DNA of 64,000 bases from Aristolochia californica (lineage: Eukaryota; Streptophyta; Magnoliopsida; Piperales; Aristolochiaceae). The notes under the pieces are model-generated. The model saw nothing but the letters and a program-made list of their open reading frames with translations. It was not told the DNA's origin and did not search any database. Where the stretch lies: positions 14,824,157-14,888,156 of the forward strand of contig JARWKL010000016.1 of NCBI GenBank assembly GCA_029961685.1. The letters are read 5' to 3'. The position numbers and the translations under genes are program-made. The first letter of the stretch is position 1. Every line of letters begins with the position of its first letter. This document shows positions 21,904 to 34,925 of this stretch, piece by piece.

Positions 21904-22247
21904 GTTGATTTCCAAGACTCCATGGATTATGCCATGGACAAAAGGACAGAAGGCATGTCGGGGAGAAAACAGGAGGAAAAATGAGGTTATGGACTTGTGT
22001 TCTAACCCTCCCCCTGAAGCTCTATTTATAGATAAATAAAACTATAATATTATAATTATGTCATTCACCCTAGAAGATTGAAGAAGAGACAAAAAACTTA
22101 AACTAATTACATCAATACCATTTTTATGTGATGACTTCTTATTTACCATCATGCCACCTCTCTTAGACATGTGGGCCTTCCTTGATCATATGGGTTTGAG
22201 CCCATCTTCCACCTTTCTTGGACATGTGGGCTTGAGCCCATCTTCCA
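21904..22247 (-). repeat. LTR of telo-LTR copy 1
   Basis: Shares TGTTGATTT, GACTCCATGGA, CCCTCCCCCTGAAGCTC, the TATA box (minus TATAAATA at 22023-22030) and the ATGTGGGCCTTCCTTG repeats with the LTRs at 41026, 49821, 54214 and 58449. The telomere-like repeats of the other copies are absent here. Confidence 0.8.
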
Positions 22248-22609
22248 ATAGTACGAAGGGAAAGTGAAACTTTTTAATCCTTCATGTGATTGATTCCTAA
22301 AGAAACCAATTGTTTGGTTTCTCAGTTGTGGTCTCAGTGTGCCCTCTACAACTTTAATTTGAATAAACCCCCAAAAAATTGAAACAAAACCATAGATGAA
22401 TGCTGCTCAGATAAGCACCAAACAGTTTGGTTCAAGAAAAAAACAACCCACTAGGCCAGTAGAGCTTTCTTTTGAATTGAAGAAAAGAAAGCTTCAGTTA
22501 ACCCAAAATGCAGCTCACGCTTGAGCCTGACTTCGAAGCTTCTAAGTGGGAAATCAGTTAGTGACTAGTGGAGGTGTCTGCTACCTCATGTGGTGCAGTA
22601 GAATGGAAT

Positions 22610-22641
<32 letters not shown>

Positions 22642-22789
22642 TGAACACTCAATGATTTTTAGGTGGTTAATTCTCCACCACATTGTAGGCTTTTCTCTTG
22701 CTTTTGTTTTTATCCGGTAGTGGGGACTTTGAAAATGTTCTTGTTGTGGATGATGCTTATCTGATTTGGGGTTTGTCCTGATGTACTTA
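22248..22789. other. stretch without recognised genes; (GA)n at 22610-22641
   Basis: No coding signal. The only feature is an interrupted GA microsatellite of about 32 bases. Confidence 0.6.
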
Positions 22790-24045
22790 GGGGGGGTTAG
22801 TCCAAAATGAACCAGAATGAATTACTCCCACATTATTTAGTTCATTAGATTAAGCAGTTAGTGTAAAATGAATTCCACTTCTTTTGAATCACATCAGGTA
22901 ATTGAATTAGGCAAAAATCGGGAAAAGCTTATTCAAACCTTTTTTCTGGATCATTAACATGAAGCGTGGGACTGCGCATTTCTCCCTCCCCCCCCTGTGA
23001 ACACATTTCCCCCCACTTGGCCTTCCTCCCCCCAATTTTTTTTTCTTCTCCCTATCAGCCTCCCTCTCCTCTCCCTCTAGACCTCCGTCGCAGAGCCTCT
23101 AGGCCTCCCGACCTCTCTTCTCTCTCGGCCTCCCTCTCTTCTCCCTCTTGGCGTACTGTTGGAGCGTCGCCTCTGTTGTCGTCTCCTACCAATATTAGCA
23201 TTGAGGAAGATGACGCGCGTCATGAGGAAGTCGGAGTTTAATTTTCCTAAGTTAGGAAAAATTAAACCAATGTAATAAAAATAATAATCTATATTTTTTA
23301 TTTATAAAATATTTTTTTTATTTATTCAATATATTTATTTTATAATTACTGTATTATATTAGTGATTTAATAGTCATAATTAAAATATTATTAAAATAAA
23401 TATTTGAAAAATTATTTATGTTTAATTATCCCATTGCTATAATTAATTAAACCAATGGTTTTAAATTTTGTGACAATATATTATTAATTAATAATATATA
23501 AAAACATATATTATGTTATTGATAAAATAATATATACATATTTATTTATTATGTTAATTTTTTATTACTATATTAAATTAGTGTTTTTTAATGTTAAAAT
23601 ATATCTTATGTTATTAAAAAATAATTTATTTATTTATTATATTAGCTTATGTTATTTTTATTTTTATTTATTTATTTTTAATAATTTATTCTAGTCACAC
23701 GTAATTATTTTATTAATTTATAATAAACTATCATTATTAAGTAATATAATATAGTTTTTCATTAATGAGGATATTAATATATTTTAATATTACATGTTAA
23801 ATCACTTATAAGTGTAGTAACCATGTTTATTTTTGTTAATTATCTGTTTAGGTATATGTTCTATTTATGTATATTATAGAAGGTTACTCATTCTCTTATT
23901 TATATCATACTTTTCATTTGGGGCACTAACACTGGAATCTGTTTTCCAATGCACACACACCCAAGGATGAGTTGAAGTTCAGTTAATTCATTTAAGATTA
24001 ATTGAATTCTTCACTTTATTTCAAGTTCATTGTGGACTACCCCCC
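22790..24045. mobile_element. PIF/Harbinger-type non-autonomous DNA transposon
   Basis: The ends are inverted repeats: left GGGGGGGTTAGTCCAAAATG, right (reversed) GGGGGGTAGTCCACAATGAA. They are flanked by TTA on both sides (22787-22789 and 24046-24048), the 3-bp duplication typical of this superfamily. The interior has a C/T-rich block (22970-23230) and a very AT-rich block (23230-23890). No transposase was seen. Confidence 0.8.
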
Positions 24046-24049
24046 TTAA

Positions 24050-25717
24050 TGTAGAATATAGGAATATAAGAATGAAGGATAATATTGTCGTTATTATTAT
24101 TGATATGGTATACACTATTTATAGATTTACAACAGAGACAATAGATGATTACAACTCTATAATTTGAGTTTGTCTCTAATTCAATCATTAATTATCTTTA
24201 TCTAATTCAATCATTAATTATCTTTATCTTTATCATTATCTTTATTTTTATGTTTATCATGCCCCCGCAAGATGGAGCTTTGAGAGGAGAGTCCAATTTT
24301 GATCTTCAAAAAGAGGAAGCGTGGTCTCGTAAGACATCGCTCCATACTCCAATCAAATAACTCATGTTGGATGTTGGGCCCACTCCTATCTTTTGTAGGT
24401 AATGGATCTATACATAGTGTTCATAAGTGTAATAAAACTCATCCATCACCATGTCCCTTCACATGACACCGACTTTCAAATAGTAGGAATAATAAATGCC
24501 AATTAAGGGGGTGAGGATAATTACCCAGAAAATAATATTTTGGGGTCACCATGTGATTTCTTCTTCATCAGAGTAACTAATGCTGATAATAATCAGCAAT
24601 TGAGAAGTCCTTCAATAATAATATTTCAGTCAAAGAGACACAATAACAATAGCTAAAATGGTCTGGGCCCAATGACACGTACCAAATATTGAAAATCTAA
24701 GGACTTATAAAATAATCCATAAAAGTTGTGCACCAAATAATATGTTAACCAAGAAATAAGCTACCAATACTTTAAAATAATAATTCAGTTGGAGACAAGG
24801 AACTGAGTCGAGCTGAGTCAAATTGTAAACCAATATAGACGAGTCGTGGAAGAAATAGGTATAAAACTCAGGACCCGGACACATAACCGAGGCAGAAAAA
24901 AAGTGGCCGACTCAGGTTAGTCGGGACCCGAGTTGACTCGGTAAGGAACATAACGAGTAAACGATCCTCGGGTCTCTGTTCGCTGGGTTAACTCAGCCTA
25001 GTCCGGGTTGGGTCAGAACAGGCGTGGCCCTACGCTTCCTAACTTAAAAAAATTAATTGAATTGCATTCTTCTTCCCCGATGACGAAGGACTCAACAGAA
25101 ACAGTCTTCCGTCAGAAACGGCACCACAGTTGAATACAACCACGAGACTTTAACAAAAAGAATCGGGAAGATGCCAACAGACAAAGGAGAATTCTGGAAA
25201 TAAATCAATCCAGCAATTACAGCCAACGAGCAATTCCGGATTTCATGAATGAGATTACAATTGACTCAGTGGAAGGAAGGCAGATCTAGTGGATTGGATG
25301 AAGCAGACACTAATCGAATGACAACAGAGAAGGAAACGGAAACAAAAATTACCAGCAATTTAGAAGTCTCTTTTTAACGTTCTTCTTATACTTTGGCCCC
25401 AATCCATCTCAGTGGCGGCTCTACAACGAGCTAATTACTGTTGACACGCAGTCAAATGATAGCAGAAGAGGCAGACAGATCTTCCAGAAAGAAATCTACA
25501 TCAGGAGATATGAGATTAATGGACCAACCTAGGAAAGTTTTCGAATGAAGATGCCAACCTAGAAAATTTCCTGCAACAGTGATCTTCCAGAAATAAGATA
25601 GATGGCAAATGTTGATTTATGAAAATCTCGAGATGGAAAGCTGTGAGATACCAACTCTAGATTATGGGATGTCACAACTATTGATGTCTTGAAAGCTAGG
25701 GATGGAAAGCTACGAGA
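24050..25717 (-). mobile_element. non-autonomous LTR element related to the telo-LTR family (partial)
   Basis: A likely 3' LTR (about 24050-24259, TATA at 24117-24124 on the minus strand) is followed upward by the polypurine tract TTGCGGGGGCA (24260-24270). The interior shares CAAATAACTCATGTTGGATG and many other words with 41640-42400. A CTCGG/GAGTTGACTCGG-rich tract lies at 24800-25030. No 5' LTR was found; a copia element follows. No coding sequence. Confidence 0.65.
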
Positions 25718-25829
25718 TGTAAGACGTTTCACGAATCATCACCTAGAGGGTTTATGATCCGTCACTTAAATGACCCATCTGTCTGAAAGTTTTCCACTGA
25801 AAGTTTTGAATCTAATATGACTCATGCTT

Positions 25830-28800
25830 CTTATAACACTTGGTGGATTGATTCTGGTACTACAATCCATGTTGCCAACACTATGCAGGGTTTTTTGAAC
25901 CAACGAAAACCAAGGCCAAGTGAATGCTCCATCTATTCAGGAAACAAGATGGGTTCACATGTAGAGGCGGTTTGAACTTTCAGACTTGTCCTAAATATTG
26001 GCTTTGTCTTAGACCTTGAAAGGACATTTTATGTTCCATCTTTTTTTAGAAACCTTATCTCAGTTTCTAAACTTTTACCCTTTTAATTCAGTTTTAATTT
26101 CCTTGGAAATTGCCTTCATTTGTATAAAAACCATTTTCTTGTTGGAAATGGCATTTTGGAAGAAGGATTGTTCAAACTTCTTTTAAATCCTACATTTGAT
26201 TGCAGTCTTACTACTGTGCATGGTATTAATGTTGCCATTAAGAGAAGTGTTCTAAATGAGAAATCCTCCATGTTGTGCCATAGGAGATTAGGTCATATCT
26301 CCATTGAAAGAATTAAAAGATTAGTTAATGATGGAGTCCTTGAGGCTCTTAATTTTACTGATTTAGTACATGTGGTTGCATTAAAGGAAAGCAAACCAAC
26401 AAGTACAAGAAAGGTGTCAGGAGGACTTCTGATGTCTAAGAAATCATACACACTGATATTTCAGATCCTTATGATCCATGTTTTAATGGTCAGAAGTATT
26501 TCATTACCTTTATTGATGACCATACATGATATATGTATCTCTATCTACTTTATGATAGAAGTGAAGCACTAGATGTTTTTAAGGTCTATAAACCAGAAGT
26601 AGAGAAACAATTAAGTAAACAAATAAAAATCATGAGGTCAGATAGAGGGGGTGAATATTATGGAAGGTACACTGAAAGAGGACAATTGTCTGCTCCTTTT
26701 GCAAGGTTTCTTGAGGAACAAAATATTGTGCCACAATACACAATGTCTAGCTCACCGTCTCAAAATGGTGTGGCTGAAAGAAGAAACCGAACTTTAATGG
26801 ACATGGTGAGGAGTATGATTAGTAACTCTGATCTCCCATTGTCTTTGTGGAGTGAAGCTCTCAAAACTACAATCTATGTACTCAATAGGGTTCCAACCAA
26901 GGCGGTTCATAAAACGTCATTCGAGTTATGGAAAGGTTGAAAACCTAGTTTAAGGCATGTACTTGTTTGGGGTTGTCCAGTTGAAGTTCTACTTTATAAT
27001 CCACATGAGACAAAGTTAGACTTTAGAATAGTCACTGGACATTTCATTGGCTATGCGAAAAAGTCTAAGGGATATAGATTTTATTGTCCATCTCGTTCGA
27101 CAAGAATTGTCGAATTTAAGAATGCAAGGTTCCTTGAGAATGATGAGATTAGTGGGAGTAGCCAACCTCAAAACTTAGTTTTTGAGAAGCATACAAGTAC
27201 TCCACTTGCTTCTAAAACTTCGGATAGATTGGTTGTTGTTCATAAAAATCATCAGGATTCGATTATTCCAGTACAACCAATAGTTGAAGAACCATCTCAT
27301 CATGAATATCCTCTTATAGATCAGGTAACTCAACCTTCTCAACCTGAAAATGTTGAAGTACCATTAAGAAGATCTTCAAGAGTTAGGAAACCTGCAATCT
27401 CTTCAGATTATCAAGTGTACTTTCAAGAATCTAACATTGACATTTATGTTGACGATGATCCTATTATGTTTTCACAGGCCATGAGTGGACAAAAATCCAC
27501 ATTATGTAATAATGTCATGAAGGAAGAGTTGGATTCAATTGCTAAAAACCAAGTCTAGGATCTTGTTGGATTGCCTAAAGGGGGGAAGGCCATTGGCTGT
27601 GAATGGGTTTTCAAAACCAAAAGAAACTCTTCAGGCAATATTGAAAGATATAAGGCAAGACTTGTAGCTAAATGATTTACTCAACAATAAGGAATTGATC
27701 ATCATGAAACCTTCTTTCTTGTTTCAAAGAATGATTCATTTCAGATAATTATGTCATTAGTAGCTCATTTTGATATGGAGTTACATCAAATGAATGTGAA
27801 AACGGTTTTCCTCAATGGAGACCTAGAAGAAGAGGTTTACATGAAACAACCTGAAGGTTTTATTTCAGAGGGGAATGATCAATTGGTTTGTAGACTTAAA
27901 AAATCAATATATGGACTAAACCAAGCCTCCCGTCAGTGGTATTTAAAATTTTATGATGTTATTTCTTGATTTGGGTTTACGGAGAATATCATGGATCAAT
28001 GTATATACCATAAGGTCAGTGGGAGCATAATAATTTTCTTAGTCCTATATGTAGATGATATTCTACTTACTTCAAGTGATTTATGATTACTTCATGAGGT
28101 CAAACGATTTCTCTCGTTGAAATTTGATATGAAGGATATGGGCGAAGCTGCTTATGTCATAGGCATAAAGATTGATAGAGACAGATCCCATGGGACATTA
28201 GGATTGTCTCAAGAAGCCTATATCAACAAAATTCTAGAGAGATATCGTATGAATAATTGCTCATTTGGTGTTGCACCTATTGTGAAAGGTGACAAATTAA
28301 GTTTGGAACAAGGTCCACAAAATAATTTAGAAATGGAACAAATGAAAAATATTCCATATGCTTATGTAGTTGGAAGTTTAATGTATGTTCAAGTTTGCAC
28401 AAGACCTGACATAGCATATGCAGTGGGAATATTAGGAAGATATCAAAGTAATCCCGATTTGGACCATAGGTAAGTTGCAAAGAAAGTCATGCAATACCTT
28501 TAGGGGACTAAAGACTACAAGCTTACGTACAGACGATTTGATCATCTGGAAGTGATTGGATATTCAAACTCTAATTTTGTTGGTTGCCTTGATTCGAGAA
28601 AGTCGACATCAGGATACGTCTTCTTATTAGCTAGAGAGGCTATTTCTTGGAGAAGTGCAAAAAAATATTTGATTGCTACTTCTACCACAGAAGCAGAGTT
28701 TGTAGCATGTTTTGGAGCGTCATCACAGGCTATATGGTTGAGGAGTTTTATTTCAGTGCTTAAAATTGTTGACACCATTTCTAAGCCATTAAGGATTTAT

Positions 28801-28980
28801 TGTGACAATTCCGTAACAATGTTTTTTGCCATGAATAATAAGAGCGGAAGTCCTAGTAAACATATTGACATAAAGTTTTAGCTATTCGAGAGCATGTCAA
28901 AGCAAACAAGGTGGTTGTGGAACACATCAATACCGGATTAATGATCGTTGATCCATTCACAAAAGGTCTACCACCTGTAG
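25830..28980 (+). pseudogene. copia 4 pol (protease, integrase, RT, RNase H) with multiple stops
   Basis: Protease WWIDSGTTIHVAN at about 25840; GAG-pre-integrase CHRRLGHISIERI at 26277; integrase core with SDRGGEYYGRY and SSPSQNGVAERRNRTLMDM at 26640-26815 (second Asp and catalytic Glu present); RT from 27590 (GCEWVFKTKRNSSGNIERYK) with VKTVFLNGDLEEEVYMKQP and the box LYVDDILLTSSD at about 28050; RNase H with SRKSTSGYVFLL, STTEAEFVA and YCDNSVTMFF at 28552-28880. At least six in-frame stops (26938, 27556, 27673, 27967, 28084, 28471) break it. It is the best-preserved pol in the window, recent enough to align along its length but unable to make an enzyme. Confidence 0.93.
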
Positions 28981-29397
28981 TTTATAAGGGACATGTTGAA
29001 CATATGGGACTCAATTCTATTAAGTAATTTTTGTAATTGAGATTCCCTTTATGTTTGTATCGTAATTTTGTCAATGAAAAATTCTATTAAGTTCTTTTGT
29101 GTCTTCTCTTATTTAGTTGTATACATAAAGTTTAGAGAATGACAATATAAGATGATCCTGAATGAGCATTATGCAAGTTCATTCATAAAGAAATGTGTCA
29201 CATAAGGTTCTCATTCAAAGGAGACAGTTGTATTGTAATACGTGAAAAGGTAATACTTGCTCTAAAGAACTTACCACCATGATTCATGTAATTTAATCTT
29301 ATTTGTTTGAGTATAAGGATATTATATCTATGAAAAACATTCATGAAGATGTATCAATGATACATATTAAGTAGACGTATGGGTCAAGTGTGAGAAT

Positions 29398-29981
29398 GTA
29401 AGACGGTTCACGATCCGTCACTTAAGTGACCTATTCGTCAGACGGTTTTCCACTGATGGTGGTCGCCGGTTACGACCTTTCGGTTTCCCGTCGTTTGGTG
29501 GTTTCCTTTGATGGAGAGGAGCTTATAAAAGGGTGTCTGGTCTAGCAAAGGTATTCCTGAACGTTGCCATTGACGAACCTCTGTGATAAACGAGACGTTC
29601 TGTTCACCATAGACAATAGACGAGATGCTCTATTCGCTGGAAATTGATGCCATGTCAGGAGGTACGATTTTGGTTTATGAATTTCATATATGCTTCCAAA
29701 ATTCTATTTAAAGTAATCCTACACGAGATACCAGCTATAGCTGGAAATAAAGCAGTGTCAGTGTTTTGTTGTTTTTGAAGGGCTGAATTTGTTACTTTGA
29801 GGCCGTCGTAGAGATTTTGGTTGTTGTCACCCTTATGCTCCTCTCCTCTCTCCCCATTCTTGCTCAGAACTAGAAAGAATTTGAGGACACAAATTCTTTT
29901 TCTAGTTCATCGGAGCCTTCTCTTCAAGCTTGTCCTTCTTGAAGCGTAGAGTACTTCCTCGTTCCGAATTGGATTGCTACA
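29398..29981 (+). repeat. 3' LTR of copia element 4
   Basis: Starts TGTAAGACGGTTCACGATCC, close to 25718-25760. It contains a promoter-like GCTTATAAAAGGG at about 29521 and ends near GGATTGCTACA. Only the first 80 bases can be checked against the other LTR. Confidence 0.75.
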
Positions 29982-32900
29982 TCAGAAATTGGTTATACCC
30001 CCCCATGCTGCGGCATATGCGTTGCCTTTTTCTTCCTCCTATTTTCTCTCTAGCATGCTATCTCTATTTTTCTCAATGAGTTAATCCAAGCGCCTCCCTT
30101 GGCTTTCACTACCGAGGGTGGCTGGCTCTGCAAACCAGTCTCACGTAGAGAGATCGCTCAATTTCTCCTCGCGATCAAATTCCAGTTCCTAGATATAGAG
30201 GTCATAGGCTACATTTACTATCCGTATTTCATAAACCCTCATTTTCTCATATTTCATAAACCCTCCTCCCATCAAAAGACGAAGCGGTTACAAATCCCTA
30301 TATCCAAGGGAATAATGGATGACAGTAAAAAACTGACCAACCCTGATGACAATCCATGCATTTCTACGCATTGGAGAACTTCAACATAAAAATTTAGTTT
30401 TTTAGGACATCACCAATAACTTCATGCTCTTGGTAGCCACCCTAAACATCACGTAGTAATCACTGATTAATGCTTAACTTATGATGTGACAAATTATCCC
30501 TCGTATCCAGATGACTTGCAACGCCCATTAAATCATCTTTCAATCGAATAATGAAGGACATGACGAGCATTGTTCAGTTTAGTTACCGTCGAATCAAGAT
30601 GTGTTCCATTGCCGCACATAATCTACATGGAATCCTCTGAGCAGGGATTTCCCCAATCAAATCTTTAACATGGAGAGCTTTTATTAAAGACATTCTGAAG
30701 TCTCGCTGGAGTCCACTCCAGAGATGCAGCAAATCAGTCCTTGTATGTTCTCTACGCTAACTTCATTAATGGCTGATCGGTCCTAATCGGATCGTGACAC
30801 CAGTGCCACTTTATAAAAATATCATTCCAGCAACTTTTAGCTGTTACGATCAATTTCCACACTAATCCAACCGGTTACAATTTCTTTTTATATCAGTGAA
30901 ATGCTGCAAATAGTTGTGAGATGGAATCATCGCTTAAAATGTCAAAGAACATGTTCTAGGAAAAGAGAATAGCATCTCATGAAGGATGAAGGATGATGGA
31001 TTCCCAAGAGAGAATAATTGCAGTAGATAATAGTTCAGTAGGCTCTTTCTCAAAAAAAAAAACAAAAAACAAAACAAAACAAATTTATTGGTATTCAAGT
31101 TGATATCATTTGTTAAAACAACAGAAAGAGAAGAATCTCTATCATGTTCTCATGCCTTCAGAATCCAGACCTCCGTTAGCAAAAAAGAAGACAAAGGAGA
31201 GCTCAAAGCTCACGGCCACCAGCGGAGCCATCCCTAATCAATCACAATTATGATAAGAATGAGATTGGTGATTGCCAGAAAATCCTGATCATGCTGTCAG
31301 AAGCAATTCATCAAAAGTGTTTCGAGGTAGAATCTTAGATTACTTACCAGTCTGAATACCTTCTTTCCCTTCTCTTTCTTGGGTAATTTGAGATTGCAAA
31401 AGCTTTCAGTTGCAGAAACATGGAAATCAGCACAAAGCCACTTCCTGTCTTCTCCCTCACCACTTTTTCACACAGATCCAGAGACCAAAAACCACCTATT
31501 ACTTCCAGAATGTCTTCCATCACAACCTTGAAGAACAGAAAAATTCCTAAGTCGTTTTGGCAATTCGACTGCCCCTTTGGAGGGAAAGATGATTTGGATA
31601 ACATTGACTGAGATGCGCCAGAATAGAGGCAACCAGAAATACCAATCTAAATAACAGACTGAAAGGAAGAGGGAAACTTCATCACACGCGTAATTCGAAG
31701 GTGAACATAAATCTATAAGTTTCTGAAGAACTGAAACACTTTAAAGGGGTTACCCGGGTCATTCAGCTGCACAGAAACTGAAACAGCAAAGAGAGAAGCA
31801 AGCCATTAATAGAGAACATGAAGAGAAGAGCCATGACTGGCTTGTGGGGAATCCATTTTCTTGCAATCTTCCAAATCTGTGTGTGAGAAAACTGTGGTAG
31901 TTCATCTTCAAACAGAACAGATGACAACAGTCGACGTTTGGTAAATGTTTTCTGTCTTAATTTTTTTCTTTATTGTTTAATGACCGAGTGGTATTTTCAG
32001 TTTGAATCCATTTTTGCGTCGGAAACAAGTGTTGCCGAAATCCCCACAGTTCGTTCGAGGAAGGAAACAAAACTGTGGTAGTTCATCTTCAAACAGAACA
32101 GATGACAACAGTCGACGTTTGGTAAATGTTTTCTGTCTTAATTTTTTTCTTTATTGTTTAATGAGCGAGTGGTATTTTCAATTTGAATCCATTTTTGCGT
32201 CGGAAACAAGTGTTGCCGAAATCCCCACAGTTCGTTCGAGGAAGGAAACAAAAGATAACTCGATCGTTCAGTAACTTTTCCGAAGAAGATAAAATGCTTG
32301 TTTGTGGTCCTAATTGAGTTAGCTTTAGAACAAATTTTTTGCTGGAGAGAATTGATGCTACGGGGTTTCATTTGAAAGTAATCCCAGCCTGCTTATGCTG
32401 AGATATCTGAAAAGCAGCTCCATCAATTAGCCATCTTTCTCGTGAGATTTGTCTCCTCCCTCATCATGCCGAGGTCCCTCAAGTAAAAGATTTCACAAAC
32501 ATAATTAAGAATATTACTTGTCAACTTGCTGTGTGGGAAGTGGGAAGTCCCCAAGACACATTATTTTACTGAATTTTTTTAACTAATCACAACAGCTAAT
32601 AACCTTCTAAAGAACTCAACCGAAAGAGATTGTTCAAAAGATTGCCTGAGCAGTGGTTTGAATTATTGATTCTCAGAAACCCATTTCTCTGTACCTGAAC
32701 TGTGAATAGCTATTACAAAGAAAAAAACAAAAGAAGATGAAGAGCTGATCGAAGGGGAATCTGCCATTGGGATAATTCGTCGGTAACATACACATGGGAT
32801 GTGCCTGAGACAAAGACAACACGGATTTTCGCGGTTGGGCCTTTTTTATTTCAGATGCCTATTTTTGTGGATTCTTTGTACCAGATGTTCGAGAATGCCT

Positions 32901-34925
32901 ACCATGAATGTCGTAATTGTCACAGTCTAATCTGGTTTGGTCGCCAGGGTTTTGGAGAATTCGCAAGAGATTCAAACAAATGCAGAAAGAGTGAAGCAAG
33001 GGAGAAGTGTTTCATTAGGCATGGATGCAACTCACCAGAATTTGCCATCGATGAAAACCAGTCTTCCACGCGAATTACTGTAGAATCTGTTGACACAGAT
33101 GTGAGCTGATATCACGCTTTCCCTTTTTCTCTTTTCCTTTTCAATGTAGAATTGATGCCTCGGTTTACCACTTTTCCATGGGAGAATCATTTGTAAACTC
33201 CATTATTGCAGGCATGGTCTCTCTAGTCTCTACCAAGCGCTTGGAATAATGCGAAAGAGGTCAAAAGAAGTTTAAAGCTATTCCATGTTAGTGATGTATT
33301 GAGCTTTTCCTATTTACTCTCTGTAGCCTTCAAATGGGTAGTTGAATCTTTTCATGGTAAAAGAAGGGCTGGAGATCAAAACAGGAAACTGAAATCACCA
33401 TTATACAAGCAAACCGTCCTTTTAAATTAATGAAGAACAAAGACCTGAAAAGGATTCACCAAATAAAGAAAAAATGGAGGAAGAACTTCAAATCTTCAAT
33501 CATATCGGTAGCTCATTATTCGTGCAAATGAAAAATGGGTTTGTGTGATAATGTTAGGATCTTTACATCTTGTCGGCTAGAACTACAAAACACCATTACA
33601 GATGGAAATTAGTAACCACAAGGAGGACCCATTAGGAATGCGATTTTGTTAAAAAGAAAACAGTAGCAGACAGAAGATTGTTTTGCGAATCAATTTAAGT
33701 GAATGAGCGGGAAAAACTCGTCCAGTTTGTTTCGGGTTACAAGGTCAACTCCATTAACTTGATTGAAGTACTGGATGGACGGTTGTGATGGGCGATTTGC
33801 TGGAGAATCCCATCAACATGGGGAGTGAAGACAGATTACCTCGAGGCTCCAGCCTCCGTCGTCTCACCAAGTATCTTCCAAAATCAGATACAAAACCTCA
33901 TTAATGCCTCATCGTACTACTGTCTCTTCTCCAGAATTTTCAGATTTCCTTAACAGTTAATTCTTTTCAAATCTTGCCCAGTATCCAGACTCAGAAAAGA
34001 GGAAACTTTCACGATGGCACTGTGGACTTTTCCTTTAGCAGCAGTGATGTCTTGTTCTATTTTGCAGCCTGCTGAAAACGGTAGAGAGGGAAAAGCGATG
34101 GTAAGGGTATAAAGGACAGAAGACAAGGAAAGAGCAGCAAGTGTGAGTGATGATGAGTGGGAATATTGCAAAGAGACAAGTCCTCAGAGCCTCACCCCTT
34201 AAAGTGAGTACATTCCCAGCTCGAAAAAATTAAAAAAGAGCAGCAACCGTCCTATCCTTCTCCTCTGCCCAAAAAACCGGCCAAAACACCCATCATTTTC
34301 CTCTGCTTTCCACATTTTCGGTTTCCTTGATACTTAGCATGAAAGCTTGATTCAATCATTAGAAGCAGCCGAGGAGCGAAAAATAAGAGGGAGTTCCGAT
34401 GCCGTTGCAGATGAGGAGCTGAATTCATGCTTCAAGTTGCTCTCGATGTTAACATTTGTTTCTTGAAGAAATTGTTCCATGACTGTAGGGAACGCGTAGG
34501 TTAGTTTTTCCATTATGAAACCTTGTTTGTTTAGGAACAGATACTGATTTGTCATTATGAATGTCGTAAAGAGGATGAGCTGATACTATTCAACTTCTGT
34601 AGCTGTCGATCTTTCTTATTATAAAGAAAACAGACATTTTGCGGGTTCGAAAGACTTGCAAGAGGAAGCTCAGTGTTCGGAATGACCGTTTGGGTGCTTT
34701 TCCTTCATTTTTCCAAAGAATCAGCTCATGGTTGTTGAGAAAGAGTAAGCTTTTGCATTTTAATGATTGTTGAAGATCTAATCACATGGTAACTTCGTTA
34801 ATCTATGCTCACTGTTGCATTTTCAGAAGAGAGCATCCTCCTGAAGAAGAGGAACTTGAGAAGAAGATTCTCATTAGCTGAATGCCCTTTTCTGTTGCCA
34901 AAACATTTCCACAGACCTCCTAATC
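29982..34925. other. long stretch without recognised genes, upstream of the BTB gene
   Basis: No conserved domain was found. Open frames are short (the longest, 32801-33109, is 102 codons with no family I recognise). The last 600 bases probably include the BTB gene's promoter and 5' UTR; a possible UTR intron acceptor (GCATTTTCAG) ends at about 34828. Confidence 0.5.
31889..32250. repeat. 181-bp near-identical tandem duplication
   Basis: ACTGTGGTAGTTCATCTTC recurs at 31891 and 32072, and the two 181-bp copies differ at only a few positions (for example GACCGAGTGG against GAGCGAGTGG). Both end in GTTCGAGGAAGGAAAC. The low divergence indicates a recent event. Confidence 0.95.

Larger units (their letters stand above)
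21141..22247 (-). mobile_element. telo-LTR family, copy 1 (partial)
   Basis: On the minus strand: a 5' LTR (22247-21904), a degenerate primer binding site at 21892-21903, a leader (21903-21669), a TRIM insertion, and interior sequence 21347-21141 with the GAGTTAACTCAGCTCAACTCGG tract (first 20 bases shown in part: GAGTTAACTCAGCTCAACTC) typical of the family. Copia element 3 abuts its lower end. No coding sequence was recognised. Confidence 0.65.
25718..29981 (+). mobile_element. Ty1/copia element 4, gag deleted
   Basis: 25718-25800 is the start of an LTR (TGTAAGACG...TTTTCCACTGA), matching the start of the 3' LTR at 29398. It is joined straight to protease, so the rest of the 5' LTR, leader and gag are lost. 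Pol is almost complete but interrupted by stops. The upper limit follows GGATTGCTACA as the presumed LTR end. Confidence 0.85.

Noticed and set aside
32801..33109. 102-codon frame as a gene
   Set aside because: No family recognised, no splice or conservation evidence, AT-rich surroundings.
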